From assembly GCF_010548375.1 (NCBI RefSeq), contig NZ_JAAGLY010000019.1:1-64000 (forward strand): a stretch of DNA of 64,000 bases. The letters run 5' to 3'. The notes beneath the pieces are model-generated. The model was not told the origin of the DNA. It saw nothing but the letters and a program-made list of their open reading frames with translations, and ran no database searches. The translations under genes were made by a program, and so were the position numbers. This DNA is from Streptomyces sp. SID13726. Its GTDB lineage: Bacteria; Actinomycetota; Actinomycetes; Streptomycetales; Streptomycetaceae. How positions within the stretch are numbered: position 1 is the stretch's first letter; every line of letters starts with the position of its first letter. This document shows, one piece after another, positions 7,887 to 16,979 of this stretch.

Positions 7887-8614
7887 GCGCCCCGGTCACG
7901 GCCGGGAGCGCGCCCCCGGTCCTCGCGGTGCGCGGCGCGAGCATGGTGTACCCCGGCGGGGTCACCGCGCTCGACGACGTCTCACTCACCGTCGAGCGGG
8001 GCGAACTGCTGGGCATCGTGGGCCCGTCGGGCTCCGGCAAGTCGACCCTGCTGAACATCATGGGCACGCTGGACCGGCCGACCGGCGGCACCGTGGAGAT
8101 CGGCGGCCAGGACGTCGCGCGCCTCTCCGACCGGGAGCTGTCGGCGCTGCGCGGCCGTCAACTGGGTTTCGTGTTCCAGCAGTTCCACCTCACCGACGGA
8201 CTGACCGCCGCCGAGAACGTGGCCACCGGACTGCTGTACGCCGGTGTCCCGCGCGGCAGGCGCCGCGCGCTGGCCCTGGAGGCGCTGGACCGGGTGGGGC
8301 TCGCCCGCCGCGCCCGGCATCGGCCGCAGCAGCTCTCCGGCGGTGAGCGCCAGCGGGTGGCCATCGCCCGCGCGCTCGTGAACCGGCCCGTGCTGGTGCT
8401 GGCGGACGAGCCGACGGGCGCGCTGGACTCCGTGAACGGCGTGGCCGTACTGGATCTGCTGACCGCGCTGAACCACGAAGGGACCACCATCGCGGTCATC
8501 ACCCACGACCGGGACATCGCGGCCCAGCTGCCGCGCCGGGTGGAGATCCGCGACGGCCGCCTCCGCTCCGACACCCGCGTCGACGCCGACGCCCGTACGG
8601 AAAGCAGGACATGA
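7883..8614 (+). CDS. MacB/LolD-type ABC transporter ATP-binding protein
   Basis: A 243-residue ATPase with Walker A GPSGSGKST, Q-loop FVFQQFHLTDGLTAAEN, signature LSGGERQR, Walker B VLVLADEPTGALD and H-loop AVITHDRDIA. The residues FHLTDGLT after the Q-loop are typical of the MacB/FtsE/LolD group, which powers mechanotransmission rather than ordinary transport. It overlaps its neighbours by 4 bases on each side. With the permease and the membrane fusion protein it forms a complete MacAB-like complex at the cytoplasmic membrane. Confidence 0.95.
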   Translation: MSAPVTAGSAPPVLAVRGASMVYPGGVTALDDVSLTVERGELLGIVGPSGSGKSTLLNIMGTLDRPTGGTVEIGGQDVARLSDRELSALRGRQLGFVFQQFHLTDGLTAAENVATGLLYAGVPRGRRRALALEALDRVGLARRARHRPQQLSGGERQRVAIARALVNRPVLVLADEPTGALDSVNGVAVLDLLTALNHEGTTIAVITHDRDIAAQLPRRVEIRDGRLRSDTRVDADARTESRT

Positions 8615-9849
8615 CCATCACATCGACGCGACGGCACGCCGCCGGCGGGGTCGCCGACAGCAGACCGGTGCGGCTGGCACCGCTGGACATCCTGGGCCTC
8701 GGGCTGCTGGGCATCCGTACCCGCAAGGTGCGGGCGGCCCTGTCCGCCCTCGGCATCTCGATCGGTATCGCCACACTGATCGTCGTCACCGGCATCCCGG
8801 CGTCCAGCCAGCAGGCGCTGATGCGGGAGCTGTCCGCGCTGGGCACCAACATGCTCCAGGCCGTGCCCGCCAACCAGGACCCGCCGGTGCTGCTGCCGCC
8901 GGAGTCGGTGGACATGGTCCGCCGGATCAGGCCGGTCACGGCGGCCAGCGCGGTCGCCAACACCCATGCCGAGGTGCTCCGCAACGACCGTCTCGGCAAG
9001 GCCGACTACACGGGCCTGACGGTCCTGGCCACCAAGCTCGACCTGCTGCGGACGATCAACGCCGAGGTGGGCTCGGGCCGGTTCCTCGGCGCGGGGACGG
9101 AGCGGTTCCCCACCGCCGTCCTCGGCTCGGTCGCCGCCTCCCGCCTGGGCATCCCGAGCATCGGCGGCGGCCGGGACGCCCCGCAGATCTGGGTCGGCAG
9201 CCACTGGTTCACGGTCATCGGCGTCCTCGACAAGACCCCGCTCTCGCCGGACATCGACCGCTCAGTGCTGGTCGGCTGGGACGCGGCACGCACCGTGCTG
9301 AAGTTCGACGGCCACCCGACCGTGATCTACCTCAAGGCGAAGGAGTCCCGGATCGAGGCGGTCCGCGATGTGCTCCCCGCGACCATCAACCCCGAACTGC
9401 CGGGCGTGGTCCAGGTCAGCCGCCCGTCCGACGCGCTGGCCGCCAAGCGGGCCACCGAGTCCACGTTCTCCGCGCTCTTCCTCGGCCTCGCCGGGGTCGC
9501 CCTCCTGGTCGGCGGCATCGGAGTGGCCAACACCATGGTCATCTCCGTCCTCGAACGCCGCCGCGAGATCGGCCTGCGCCGCGCCCTGGGCGCCAACCGG
9601 GGCCAGATCCGCGCCCAGTTCCTCACCGAGTCGGTGGCCCTGTCCGCCCTGGGCGGCCTCGCCGGCACCCTCCTGGGCACCCTGGCCACGATCGCCTACG
9701 CCACCCACCAGCACTGGCCCCCGGTCGTCCCCCTCACCTCGGTGACCGCGGGCTTCCTCGGCGCCGTCCTGATCGGCATGCTCGCCGGCGCCTATCCGTC
9801 CCTGCGGGCGGCCCGGCTGACTCCCACGGAGGCCCTGGCGACGACCTAG
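8611..9849 (+). CDS. MacB-type ABC transporter permease (FtsX domain)
   Basis: 412 residues with the MacB topology. One N-terminal transmembrane helix (~39-60) is followed by a large extracytoplasmic MacB_PCD domain (~60-280) and three C-terminal helices forming an FtsX domain (from ~285). The conserved stretch VISVLERRREIGLRRALGA, where the permease meets its ATPase, is present, and the end matches AYPSLRAARLTPTEAL. It is the last gene of the lipoprotein-adaptor-ATPase operon and is followed by a hairpin terminator. Nothing in the sequence identifies the exported substrate; peptides, antibiotics or lipoproteins are all possible. Confidence 0.93.
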   Translation: MTITSTRRHAAGGVADSRPVRLAPLDILGLGLLGIRTRKVRAALSALGISIGIATLIVVTGIPASSQQALMRELSALGTNMLQAVPANQDPPVLLPPESVDMVRRIRPVTAASAVANTHAEVLRNDRLGKADYTGLTVLATKLDLLRTINAEVGSGRFLGAGTERFPTAVLGSVAASRLGIPSIGGGRDAPQIWVGSHWFTVIGVLDKTPLSPDIDRSVLVGWDAARTVLKFDGHPTVIYLKAKESRIEAVRDVLPATINPELPGVVQVSRPSDALAAKRATESTFSALFLGLAGVALLVGGIGVANTMVISVLERRREIGLRRALGANRGQIRAQFLTESVALSALGGLAGTLLGTLATIAYATHQHWPPVVPLTSVTAGFLGAVLIGMLAGAYPSLRAARLTPTEALATT

Positions 9850-9893
9850 GCGACCCAAAGACCCAAAAGACCTGAACGACCTGAACTGCACGA

Positions 9894-9921
9894 CGGCGGG
9901 CCGGGATGCCCCGGCCCGCCG
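9894..9921. terminator. Perfect 12-bp stem-loop, bidirectional terminator
   Basis: CGGCGGGCCGGG pairs with CCCGGCCCGCCG around a 4-base loop. It sits between the convergent MacB-type permease gene (+) and the beta-helix protein gene (-), 45 and 38 bases from their stop codons. Confidence 0.85.
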
Positions 9922-9959
9922 CGCGATGGAGAAACCTTCCTGCTGCGGACCCGTGCGGG

Positions 9960-12440
9960 TCAGGGCAGCTTGATCAGGCTGTAGTCGTCGCAGTATCCGG
10001 CGGCGGAGCCGGAGTTCTTGTAGCAGTACACGCCGGCCGAGGTGATGCCGGCGCCCGTGGTGAAGAAGATCGGCTGCTGGGCGTAGGACGTGGTCGAGGC
10101 CCGCAGATACGTCTCCGTACCGCCGAAGCCCTTCACGCCGACCGCCACCTCCTCACCGGCGGTGGCCACCTTGGCCCACCCGGCGAGCAGATAGGTGCCG
10201 CCGGCCGTGAGACCGCCGGCCGTCTGGATCGCCCCGCTGGCGCTCGCCGCGGTCTGGAGGGCGTACGTGCCGGTGCGGGCGTTGGACGCGACCACGCTCG
10301 ACGCCGTACCGGTGGACTGCGCCCAGGGGGTCAACGCCCCGGTCTCGAAGCCCGGGTTGGTGACCCCGTTGGTCCCGGACGACAGCGCCTCCACCGCGAG
10401 GTCGTCGCAGGCTCCGGTGCCCGAACCGCCCGCGTTCTTCCAGCAGTACACGGTGGCCGTGGTGCTGGAGGAGCCGGTGGTGAACAGGACCGCCGCCTGG
10501 CTGTACGAGGTCGTGGCGATGTTGGTGTAGGTCTCCGTGCCGCCGAAGTTCTTCACGCCTATGGCGAGGGTCTCTCCCGCGTTGGCGACCTTGGCCCAAC
10601 CGGTCAGCAGATACGTGGTGTTGGGGCTCAGACCGGTCAGCGCCTGGTTGGCGCCGCTGCCGCTCGCGGCGGTCGTCAGACCGTAGCCGCCGGTGCGGGC
10701 ACCCGTGCCCGTCACCGACGAGGCGCTGCCGCTGGCCTGGGTCCAGGGGCTCAACGCACCTGTCTCGAAGCCCGCGTTGGACAGGAGGTTGCCGCCGGTG
10801 CCGTTGTAGGCGCCGATGTTGGGGGCGGCCGTGGCGGAGACGGTGTTGCCGTAGGCGTCCTTGCCGCCGTTGTCGGAGATGACCGCACCGGCCCGGATCA
10901 CCGGGGAGGACGGGTGGACCTGGTAGGCGTTCTTACCGGTGTACGAGGACGCGGAGTTGGCGTTTCCGGGGTTGCGGAACTGCGGGTCGGCGGTGACCTT
11001 CGCGGAGTCCGCCGGCTCGGAGGACGGGTGGTTGCCGTAGAAGAGGTTGTTGGAGTAGACGGACGCGCCGGTGGTGGAGAAGTAGCCGCCGGTGCCGTAG
11101 TTGAAGACCGCGTTGTTCTTGAAGGACAGCGCGCCGGAGATGCTGGAGCCCGAACGCGAGTACAGGATCGGGGTGTTCAGGCCGCTCTTGTTGACGTAGA
11201 TGCTGTTGTTGTAGATCAGCGGGACGGCCGTCGAGCTGCCGCTCTGGTTGGGGACGCCGCCGACGAAGTGGAAGACGCCCTTGCCGTGGGTGGGGGTGCC
11301 GGAGGCGGGGCAGCCGTCGTTGGTGCCGTCGTTCTCGCTGACGTTGTAGCGGATCACCGTGCCGTCGCTGGGGACGGTCGAGGTGGGCTCGTTCTTGATG
11401 GTGAAGGGCGGCATGACCAGCATGAAGCCGCCGAGGTTCTGGTGGCTGTAGTTGTACTGGAACGTGGTGTTGTGGTTGCCCCAGTCCACGTCGTAGCCGG
11501 TGCCGTCGGCGCCGTTGACGTGGCAGTAGACCTCGTTGTTCTGGACGACGGTGTTGGAGCTGCCGGACATCCAGATGCCGGCGGAGGCGCCGTTGCAGTA
11601 CTGGCCGGAGGGCGGGCAGGTGTTCTTGGCGCCGCCGTAGCCCGCCTTGTTGCCGTCGATGAGGGCGCCGTCGTTCTTGACGACGAGGATGTCGTCGGCG
11701 CCGTCGTAGGTCATGGTGTTGTCGCGGATGACCGTGCCGGTGGTCAGGCCGGTGCCCTGGCCGTCGCCGTCCGGGGTGACCGCCACGGCGATGCGGTCGA
11801 CATGGTCGAAGGTGTTGTTCTCGACCACGATGTCGTCCCAGGTGGAGACGGGCGTGGTGTGGTCGGTCTGGACGCCGACACCCGCGTTGGTGGCGTACCA
11901 GCCGCCGCCGTAACCGGTGATGTCGTGGATGTACATGTCGTGCACGCGGATGTGGTGCAGGACGCCGCCCGAACTGTTCTCGGCCAGGACGCCCGAGCGG
12001 TAGTCCGGAGCGGTGGCCGCGTTGGTCAGCTCCAGGCCGCCGATCTCCCAGTACTGCTGGTTGAGGAGGTGGATGACCGGTCCGGTCGCGCCCTGTGCGT
12101 CGATGGCGGGCTTGGCGCCGGTGCCGTAGGAGCCCATCGTGATCGGGCTGCCGGAGCTGCCCGAGCCGCCGGGGGTGAGCTGGCCGTCGCAGGTGGTGCC
12201 GGCGGCGAACAGGATGCTGTCCCCGGCCGCGAAGGTGGTGGCGTTGACGCTGCCGACGCTGTTCCAGGGGCTGGCCTGGGTGCCGTTGCCGCTCGACGAG
12301 GCCGAGCAGTTCACGTAGTAGGTGGTGCCCGCCGCGAGCGCGGTGTGGGCCGGGACCAGGAGTGCTCCCGCCGTCGTGGCGAGCAGGGTCAGAACGCGTG
12401 CTGCCCGGCCGACCGGGCCTGACGGTCTACGACGCCTCAT
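9960..12440 (-). CDS. Secreted right-handed beta-helix protein with two C-terminal carbohydrate-binding-like modules
   Basis: 826 residues. The ATG is preceded by AAGGAGC. A signal peptide ends near ALA-A at residue ~36. Residues ~40-560 contain parallel beta-helix repeats (NNTFDHV, RDNTM, QNNEVYC, RYNVSEN), a fold found in polysaccharide lyases and related depolymerases. Two tandem modules of ~125 residues follow, each opening with N-x-GFETGAL-x-PW and ending with a Cys-Asp-Asp motif (GACDDLAVEAL, GYCDDYSLIKL). They look like carbohydrate-binding domains that arose by duplication. The gene ends the LacI/ABC importer cluster, so it probably attacks the polymer whose fragments are imported. 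The substrate and catalytic residues are not identified. Confidence 0.85.
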   Translation of the reverse strand: MRRRRPSGPVGRAARVLTLLATTAGALLVPAHTALAAGTTYYVNCSASSSGNGTQASPWNSVGSVNATTFAAGDSILFAAGTTCDGQLTPGGSGSSGSPITMGSYGTGAKPAIDAQGATGPVIHLLNQQYWEIGGLELTNAATAPDYRSGVLAENSSGGVLHHIRVHDMYIHDITGYGGGWYATNAGVGVQTDHTTPVSTWDDIVVENNTFDHVDRIAVAVTPDGDGQGTGLTTGTVIRDNTMTYDGADDILVVKNDGALIDGNKAGYGGAKNTCPPSGQYCNGASAGIWMSGSSNTVVQNNEVYCHVNGADGTGYDVDWGNHNTTFQYNYSHQNLGGFMLVMPPFTIKNEPTSTVPSDGTVIRYNVSENDGTNDGCPASGTPTHGKGVFHFVGGVPNQSGSSTAVPLIYNNSIYVNKSGLNTPILYSRSGSSISGALSFKNNAVFNYGTGGYFSTTGASVYSNNLFYGNHPSSEPADSAKVTADPQFRNPGNANSASSYTGKNAYQVHPSSPVIRAGAVISDNGGKDAYGNTVSATAAPNIGAYNGTGGNLLSNAGFETGALSPWTQASGSASSVTGTGARTGGYGLTTAASGSGANQALTGLSPNTTYLLTGWAKVANAGETLAIGVKNFGGTETYTNIATTSYSQAAVLFTTGSSSTTATVYCWKNAGGSGTGACDDLAVEALSSGTNGVTNPGFETGALTPWAQSTGTASSVVASNARTGTYALQTAASASGAIQTAGGLTAGGTYLLAGWAKVATAGEEVAVGVKGFGGTETYLRASTTSYAQQPIFFTTGAGITSAGVYCYKNSGSAAGYCDDYSLIKLP

Positions 12441-12554
12441 TGCGACGCTCCTTGCTGGGTGATCGGGTCCTCCGCGCCACGGACACGTGACACGGGTCTT
12501 CCTGCACCGGACGGCTCGGCCCGGGAGCGGGCGCCGCCGGATTCCGTGGGCGCT

Positions 12555-13421
12555 CTACCGCGGCGCGGGCGCCGAGAGCGCGGCCGGGACGGGGGTCTCC
12601 AGGACGGACGCGTGCCGCATGCCGGGCGGCAGGGACAGCTCGACGGGCTCGAAGTGCGCGCCGTCCTCGCTGCGGGCCGCCCCGTAGCGGCCTTCGAGGA
12701 AATGGTCGTAGATCATGATCCATTCGTCGCCCCGGCGGAACAGCGACGGTCCCTCGACCAGGGACGGCGTCACCGGTCCCTTGGGCGCGGTGTACGGGCC
12801 GCCGGGGGTCTCGAACGTGGTCATGTGGATGTCCTTGTGCGCCGTGGCACCGTCGTTGACGCCGCGCTCGTCCTTGAAGGCCATCAGGAAGCCGCCGTCG
12901 GCGCGTTCGCGCACGGTGGCGTCGATGACGGTGTGGCCGGGGTCGAAGAAGACGGCCGGGCCCGAGAAGGTGACGAAGTCGGCGGTGGTGCAGTGCCAGA
13001 TGCGGTGGTCCTGGCTGATGTGCTCGAAGTCCCGGCCCTCGGCGCTGCCGCCCGGCTCGACGACGGAGGACCAGATGAGGTGGTACAGCCCGGTCCGGCG
13101 GTCGAGGAAGAACTCCGGGGCCCAGGCGTTGAGGGCGCCCGCCACCCCGGCCATCACCGGTATCACCCGCTGCTCGGACCAGTTGAGCAGGTCGGCCGAG
13201 GTGGCGTGGACGATGGCCGGGCTCGTCCAGCCGTCGGTGGCCAGCAGGTGGAACAGACCGTCGGGGCCGGTCCCGATGAACGGGTCGCGCAGCCTGCCGG
13301 TGGACACCGTGCCCCGCAGCACGGGCCGGCCGCCGTTGACCGGCGCGAACTCCCGGCCGTCGTGGCTGTAGGCCAGATGCAGTGCCTCGTCGGCGTCGGT
13401 GAAGTATGAGACCACGTACAT
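12555..13421 (-). CDS. Intracellular glycoside hydrolase, GH43-like five-bladed propeller
   Basis: 288 residues. The ATG at 13421 was chosen because GGAAGGA precedes it; the long upstream open frame is mostly non-coding. There is no signal peptide, so it should act in the cytoplasm on imported oligosaccharides. Features of clan GH-F/J propellers are visible: YSHDGREF, GRLRDPFIG with an acidic residue, WSEQRVIPV, NAWAPEFF, and VEGPSLF with a probable general-acid Glu. The W-A-P-E and E-G-P motifs are usual in GH43 arabinosidases/xylosidases. It lies between the importer permeases and the secreted beta-helix enzyme in the LacI-controlled cluster. The exact specificity cannot be called. Confidence 0.75.
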   Translation of the reverse strand: MYVVSYFTDADEALHLAYSHDGREFAPVNGGRPVLRGTVSTGRLRDPFIGTGPDGLFHLLATDGWTSPAIVHATSADLLNWSEQRVIPVMAGVAGALNAWAPEFFLDRRTGLYHLIWSSVVEPGGSAEGRDFEHISQDHRIWHCTTADFVTFSGPAVFFDPGHTVIDATVRERADGGFLMAFKDERGVNDGATAHKDIHMTTFETPGGPYTAPKGPVTPSLVEGPSLFRRGDEWIMIYDHFLEGRYGAARSEDGAHFEPVELSLPPGMRHASVLETPVPAALSAPAPR

Positions 13422-13477
13422 CGGTGGGGGGTCCTTCCGGACGTCGGAACGGGTGGCGCCAGGGCAGGGCGGGACGG

Positions 13478-13556
13478 CCGTACGGCGATGCGCGGTACGG
13501 CGGGTTTGCGATACGGCGGGTTTGCGATACGGCGATGCGGTGCGCGGTACGGCGTC
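13478..13556. repeat. Direct repeats in the permease/GH43 intergenic gap
   Basis: TACGGCGGGTTTGCGA occurs twice in tandem, flanked on both sides by TACGGCGATGCG and GGTACGGCG blocks. It lies in the 158-base gap between the second permease gene and the GH43-like gene. The function is unknown. Confidence 0.7.
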
Positions 13557-13579
13557 GGCGGTGAACCGGGGCCCTGGGG

Positions 13580-14494
13580 TCAGGACTTGACGGCGCCGGC
13601 GGACATGCCGGCCACCACGTGGCGCTGGAGGAAGACGAAGATCAGGAACAGCGGCGCCACACCGAGCAGGGCGGCCGGGAACAGGGTCGTCGGCTGCACG
13701 GTGTGCGGGTCGATGAACGAGTAGGCGTTCACCATGACCGTCCGCTTGTCCGGGTCCTGGAGGAAGACCAGCGGGACGACCAGGTCGTTCCAGACCTGGA
13801 GGGAGATGAAGGTCAGCAGGGTGCTGGTGATCGGGCGCAGCAGCGGCAGGATGATGACGAAGAAGGTCCGGAAGGCCCCGCAGCCGTCCAGCGCGGCGGC
13901 CTCCTCGATGTCCATCGGGATCGAGCGGATGAAGCTGGTGTAGAAGAACACGGCGACCGGCAGGAACATCGCGGTGTAGATGAAGACCACGCCCGCGTAG
14001 TTGTCCAGCAGGTTCAGGTCCCGCATCAGCAGGTACAACGGCGCCACGACGACGAAGACCGGGACCGAGGTGCCGAGGATGAACAGCCGGTACACCCAGG
14101 TCGACCAGCCCTGCGTGATCCGCGCGAGCGGATAGGCGGCCAGGGAGCCCAGCACGGTGATGCTCAGGCAGGAGAGCCCGGTGATGAGCAGGGTGTTGAG
14201 GGCGCTGCGGCCGTAGTGGATCTGCGAGAAGGCATGGGAGAAGTTGTCGAGGGTGAAGGTGTGCGGGATGCCGAGCGGGGAGCCTGCCACGTCCGCCGCG
14301 GTACGCAGCGAGGTGACGACGGTGAAGAGGAACGGCAGGACGAACAGGAGCACGCCGAGGCAGAGCAGCGCGGTGCCGAGGAGGCCGGTCGCCCGTCGCC
14401 GACGGGTGCCGGGAGCCGGGGAGTCGGCGGACGCCGGCGGCTGCGGGGAAGCGGAGCGCGGAGCGGTCGGCGGGGTGAGGGTCTTGGAAGTCAT
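13580..14494 (-). CDS. Carbohydrate ABC transporter permease (MalG type)
   Basis: 304 residues. A Pro/Ala-rich cytoplasmic N-terminus (~1-33) precedes six predicted transmembrane helices. The EAA loop that docks the ATPase is present (IEEAAALDGCGAFRTFFVII, then LPLLRP). This places it in the CUT1 sugar importer family, usually paired with a MalF-type partner and a lipoprotein receptor. It starts 12 bases after the stop of the MalF-type gene. No ATP-binding gene is in the cluster; Streptomyces CUT1 importers commonly borrow the shared ATPase MsiK encoded elsewhere, and I infer the same here. Confidence 0.93.
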   Translation of the reverse strand: MTSKTLTPPTAPRSASPQPPASADSPAPGTRRRRATGLLGTALLCLGVLLFVLPFLFTVVTSLRTAADVAGSPLGIPHTFTLDNFSHAFSQIHYGRSALNTLLITGLSCLSITVLGSLAAYPLARITQGWSTWVYRLFILGTSVPVFVVVAPLYLLMRDLNLLDNYAGVVFIYTAMFLPVAVFFYTSFIRSIPMDIEEAAALDGCGAFRTFFVIILPLLRPITSTLLTFISLQVWNDLVVPLVFLQDPDKRTVMVNAYSFIDPHTVQPTTLFPAALLGVAPLFLIFVFLQRHVVAGMSAGAVKS

Positions 14495-14506
14495 GGTTGC
14501 CGCCTG

Positions 14507-15379
14507 TCAGATACGTCGCTCGCGGAGCCGGAGCAGGGAGGAGGTGGCGCTGGACAGGACGACCACGGTCACCAGGAGGAGCACCGAGACGGCGATACCG
14601 AAGGCGAACTTGCCGCCGCCGAAGACGTTCCGGTAGACGAGCGTCGTCAGCGTCTCGGTCGCGCCGGCCGGGCCGCCGTTGGTGAGGACCAGGGGGAACT
14701 CGAAGACCTTGAGCGAGCCGATGAGGCTGAGGGTGACGTTCACGGTGAGCGCGGGGGCCAGCATCGGCCACTCCACGGACCTGAAGCGCCGCCAGCCGCC
14801 GGCGCCGTCGACCGCGGCGGCGTCGAGGAGTTCGGTGGGCACGCTCATGTACCCGGCCAGGAAGATCGCGCACGAATACCCCGCGAACATCCAGATGTTG
14901 ACGGCGGCCACCGCGTACAGGGCGGTGGAGGTGTCACCGAGCCAGACGTGCTCCAGGGAGCCGAGGCCGAGCAGTCCCAGCAGGGCGTTGATGCCGCCGT
15001 CCGGGGCGAAGAGGTACGACCAGATGAACGCCGCCATGACCGGGGAGACCAGGCTCGGCGTCAGCAGGGTGACGCTGAGTGCCTTGCGGACCTTCGGGCG
15101 GCGGAAGAGCAGGCTCGCGAAGAGCAGGCCGAGGCCGTTCTGGACGACCACCACGACGGCCGCGTACAGGACGGTGTGCCAGAGGGCGGCGGTGACATCG
15201 GGGTCGTCGGCCATGGCCTGGTACTGGTCGGTGCCGACGAAGTGGGCGATCGGGCCGCCGAGGCTGTCGGTCATGCTCAGGTACACGCCGCGGGCCAGCG
15301 GGTACAGCATGAACGTGCCGTAGACGGCGATCGCCGGCAGCAGGAAGGCGGCCATGGTGGCGCGCCGTCGGTGGAACAC
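14507..15379 (-). CDS. Carbohydrate ABC transporter permease (MalF type)
   Basis: 290 residues from a GTG at 15379, chosen because GGAGGA lies 5 bases upstream; the open frame further upstream is made of repeats. There are six transmembrane helices beginning with FLLPAIAVYGTFMLYPL and an EAA loop (LLDAAAVDGAGGWRRFRSVE then WPMLAP). It pairs with the MalG-type permease downstream to form the membrane channel of a CUT1 sugar importer. A repeat tract and a strong stem-loop separate it from the solute-binding protein gene upstream, which suggests the receptor is made in excess over the permeases. Confidence 0.93.
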   Translation of the reverse strand: MFHRRRATMAAFLLPAIAVYGTFMLYPLARGVYLSMTDSLGGPIAHFVGTDQYQAMADDPDVTAALWHTVLYAAVVVVVQNGLGLLFASLLFRRPKVRKALSVTLLTPSLVSPVMAAFIWSYLFAPDGGINALLGLLGLGSLEHVWLGDTSTALYAVAAVNIWMFAGYSCAIFLAGYMSVPTELLDAAAVDGAGGWRRFRSVEWPMLAPALTVNVTLSLIGSLKVFEFPLVLTNGGPAGATETLTTLVYRNVFGGGKFAFGIAVSVLLLVTVVVLSSATSSLLRLRERRI

Positions 15380-15390
15380 GGGGTCCTCCT

Positions 15391-15457
15391 CTTGACCGTG
15401 TCTCTTGACCATGGGCCTGGCTTCTTGACCGTGGGCCCTGGCCTCTCGACCGTGGCT
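15391..15457. repeat. Degenerate ~20-bp tandem repeats upstream of the MalF-type gene
   Basis: Four imperfect copies of a unit like CTTGACCGTGGGCCTGG are seen on the + strand, starting near 15391, 15404, 15424 and 15444. They lie in the untranslated gap between the permease start and the stem-loop that follows the solute-binding protein gene. Confidence 0.65.
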
Positions 15458-15477
15458 ATCGGCCTCGCGGTGGTGGT

Positions 15478-15527
15478 GGCCGTGGCGGGAGCGGTCGGGA
15501 GCCGTTCCTCGCGCTCCCGCCACGGCC
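15478..15527 (-). terminator. Perfect 16-bp stem-loop after the solute-binding protein gene
   Basis: GGCCGTGGCGGGAGCG (15478-15493) pairs exactly with CGCTCCCGCCACGGCC (15512-15527) around an 18-base loop. It is 33 bases past the receptor stop and ~100 bases before the permease start. Such a hairpin inside a transport operon typically causes partial termination or stabilises the receptor mRNA. Confidence 0.8.
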
Positions 15528-15560
15528 GGCCGGCGGGGCCGGACTCTCGGGAGTCCGGGG

Positions 15561-16829
15561 CTACTTGGCCTTCGCCGCGGTCTGGATGTCCTTGAGGGTC
15601 TGCGCGGCGGACGCCTTGCCCAGCAGGAACGCCTGGATCTTCGAGCCGATCGCGGTCTCGGCGGTCGCGCCGTACCAGGAGTCGGACGGCAGGATCCGGT
15701 AGCGGCCGTCCTTGAAGGCCGTGGTGAACGCCGTCGTCTCGGTGCTCTCCGGAGTGGTGCCGCCGGTGAACGGCGACGCCGCGTTCTCGGCCTCCAGGTA
15801 CTTGGCGAGGTTCGCGTTCTGCGACCAGAAGTCGACGTACTGACGCGCCGCATCACCTTGCTGGGACTGGGAGTTGACGGCCCACATGGTGCCGGAGAAG
15901 AGCATGCCGTTGGGCTTGGTGCCCGCGGCGCCGCCCGGCCAGGGGGCGAACCGGACAGGGAAACCGGCCTTCTTGACGTTGGAGACCTGCCAGGCCCCCT
16001 GGTAGTAGAAGGCGCTCTTGCCCGCGCTGAAGTTCTGCGGGCCCTGCGACCACTCGTCGACGCCGAGTTCGTTCTTCCAGTCGACGTACCCCTTGTCCTC
16101 CAGGGTCTTCAACTGGTCCAGCGGGCCCTGCCAGTCGGGGTCGAAGGACGCCTTGCCGTTCAGGAAGTCGGCGTCCCACTGCTTGTTCTTCTGGTAGACG
16201 AGGGTCGAGCCGCTCGCCTGGAACACCGAACTGCCGGTCCAGCCGGACTTGTCGGGCAGCGCGATGGGGTTGATCCCGGCCTTCTTGAGCTTGCCGAGGA
16301 CGTCGAGGAACGTCGGCCAGTCGGCCGGGACCTCGGTGACGCCCACCTTCTTCAGCAGGTCCATGTCGGCGTACAGGCCGATGCCGATCAGCTCCATCGG
16401 CATGGCCAGCGTCTTGCCGTCGGACTGGGCGAACGGCTTGGCGTCGGGAGCGATCCGGCCCGCCCAGGACTCCTTGGACAGGTCGGCGAGGTAGCCGGAG
16501 GCGCCCCACTTCTTCATCTTGTCCGTGTCGACCATGATCACGTCACCGGCCTTGCCGCCGAGCAGCTCGGGCTGGAGCTTCTGGACGTAGGTGTCGTTCG
16601 CGGTGATGTACTCGAAGTCGATCTTTATCTTGGGGTGCGCCTTCTCGAACGCCTTGTTGATCTCGGCGACGTTCGCCGGCTCCGCGCCGCCGCCCTTCCA
16701 CGCCTCCACATGCAGGGTCACCGTGCCGTCGCTGGAGGCACCGCTCGACCCGCCGCCGCACGCGGCGAGCGACATCGCCATGGCGGTGACCGTGGCGGCG
16801 ACCGCGATTCGTCTCCCAGAGCGCTTCAT
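15561..16829 (-). CDS. Sugar ABC transporter substrate-binding lipoprotein
   Basis: 422 residues. The ATG at 16829 is chosen because GAGGTG lies 4 bases upstream. The signal sequence ends in lipobox LAAC, with Cys24 as the lipid anchor. The mature protein matches the extracellular solute-binding family 1: TVTLHVEAWKGGG at the start, DVIMVDTDKMKKW, MPMELIGIGLYADMDLLKK, and AFYYQGAWQVSNVKKAG near the middle. It captures oligosaccharides outside the membrane and delivers them to the two permeases encoded downstream. It is divergent from the LacI regulator across a 375-base region with operator-like palindromes, so it is probably induced by its own sugar. Confidence 0.94.
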   Translation of the reverse strand: MKRSGRRIAVAATVTAMAMSLAACGGGSSGASSDGTVTLHVEAWKGGGAEPANVAEINKAFEKAHPKIKIDFEYITANDTYVQKLQPELLGGKAGDVIMVDTDKMKKWGASGYLADLSKESWAGRIAPDAKPFAQSDGKTLAMPMELIGIGLYADMDLLKKVGVTEVPADWPTFLDVLGKLKKAGINPIALPDKSGWTGSSVFQASGSTLVYQKNKQWDADFLNGKASFDPDWQGPLDQLKTLEDKGYVDWKNELGVDEWSQGPQNFSAGKSAFYYQGAWQVSNVKKAGFPVRFAPWPGGAAGTKPNGMLFSGTMWAVNSQSQQGDAARQYVDFWSQNANLAKYLEAENAASPFTGGTTPESTETTAFTTAFKDGRYRILPSDSWYGATAETAIGSKIQAFLLGKASAAQTLKDIQTAAKAK

Positions 16830-16950
16830 TGCACACCTCACCCATCGTCGGTACGGACCGACTCGTCATGTCTGAAGGGGGTTGATCCGGTCGGCCCGCA
16901 TCCGTGTGGGTGCGGCGCCGATACGGCGGAAAGGGGTCGGTGGACCCGAG

Positions 16951-16971
16951 TTGCGGCAAACGTTTCGTGCC
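16951..16971. promoter_or_regulatory. Candidate LacI-family operator
   Basis: The palindrome AAACGTTT (16958-16965) sits in GCGGCAAACGTTTCGTGCC, which has the CG-centred dyad shape used by LacI/GalR regulators. It lies in the shared region between the LacI gene and the transport operon. Confidence 0.6.
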
Positions 16972-16979
16972 GATGGCCG

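Noticed and set aside
9906..12422. A continuous 838-codon frame on the + strand opposite the beta-helix gene
   Set aside because: Gly/Val/Arg/Asp-rich antisense noise typical of high-GC DNA; the minus strand has signal peptide, repeats and binding modules.
14874..15856. Longer versions of the MalF-type permease and GH43-like proteins
   Set aside because: The extra residues come from intergenic repeats or antisense sequence; clear ribosome sites mark the shorter starts.
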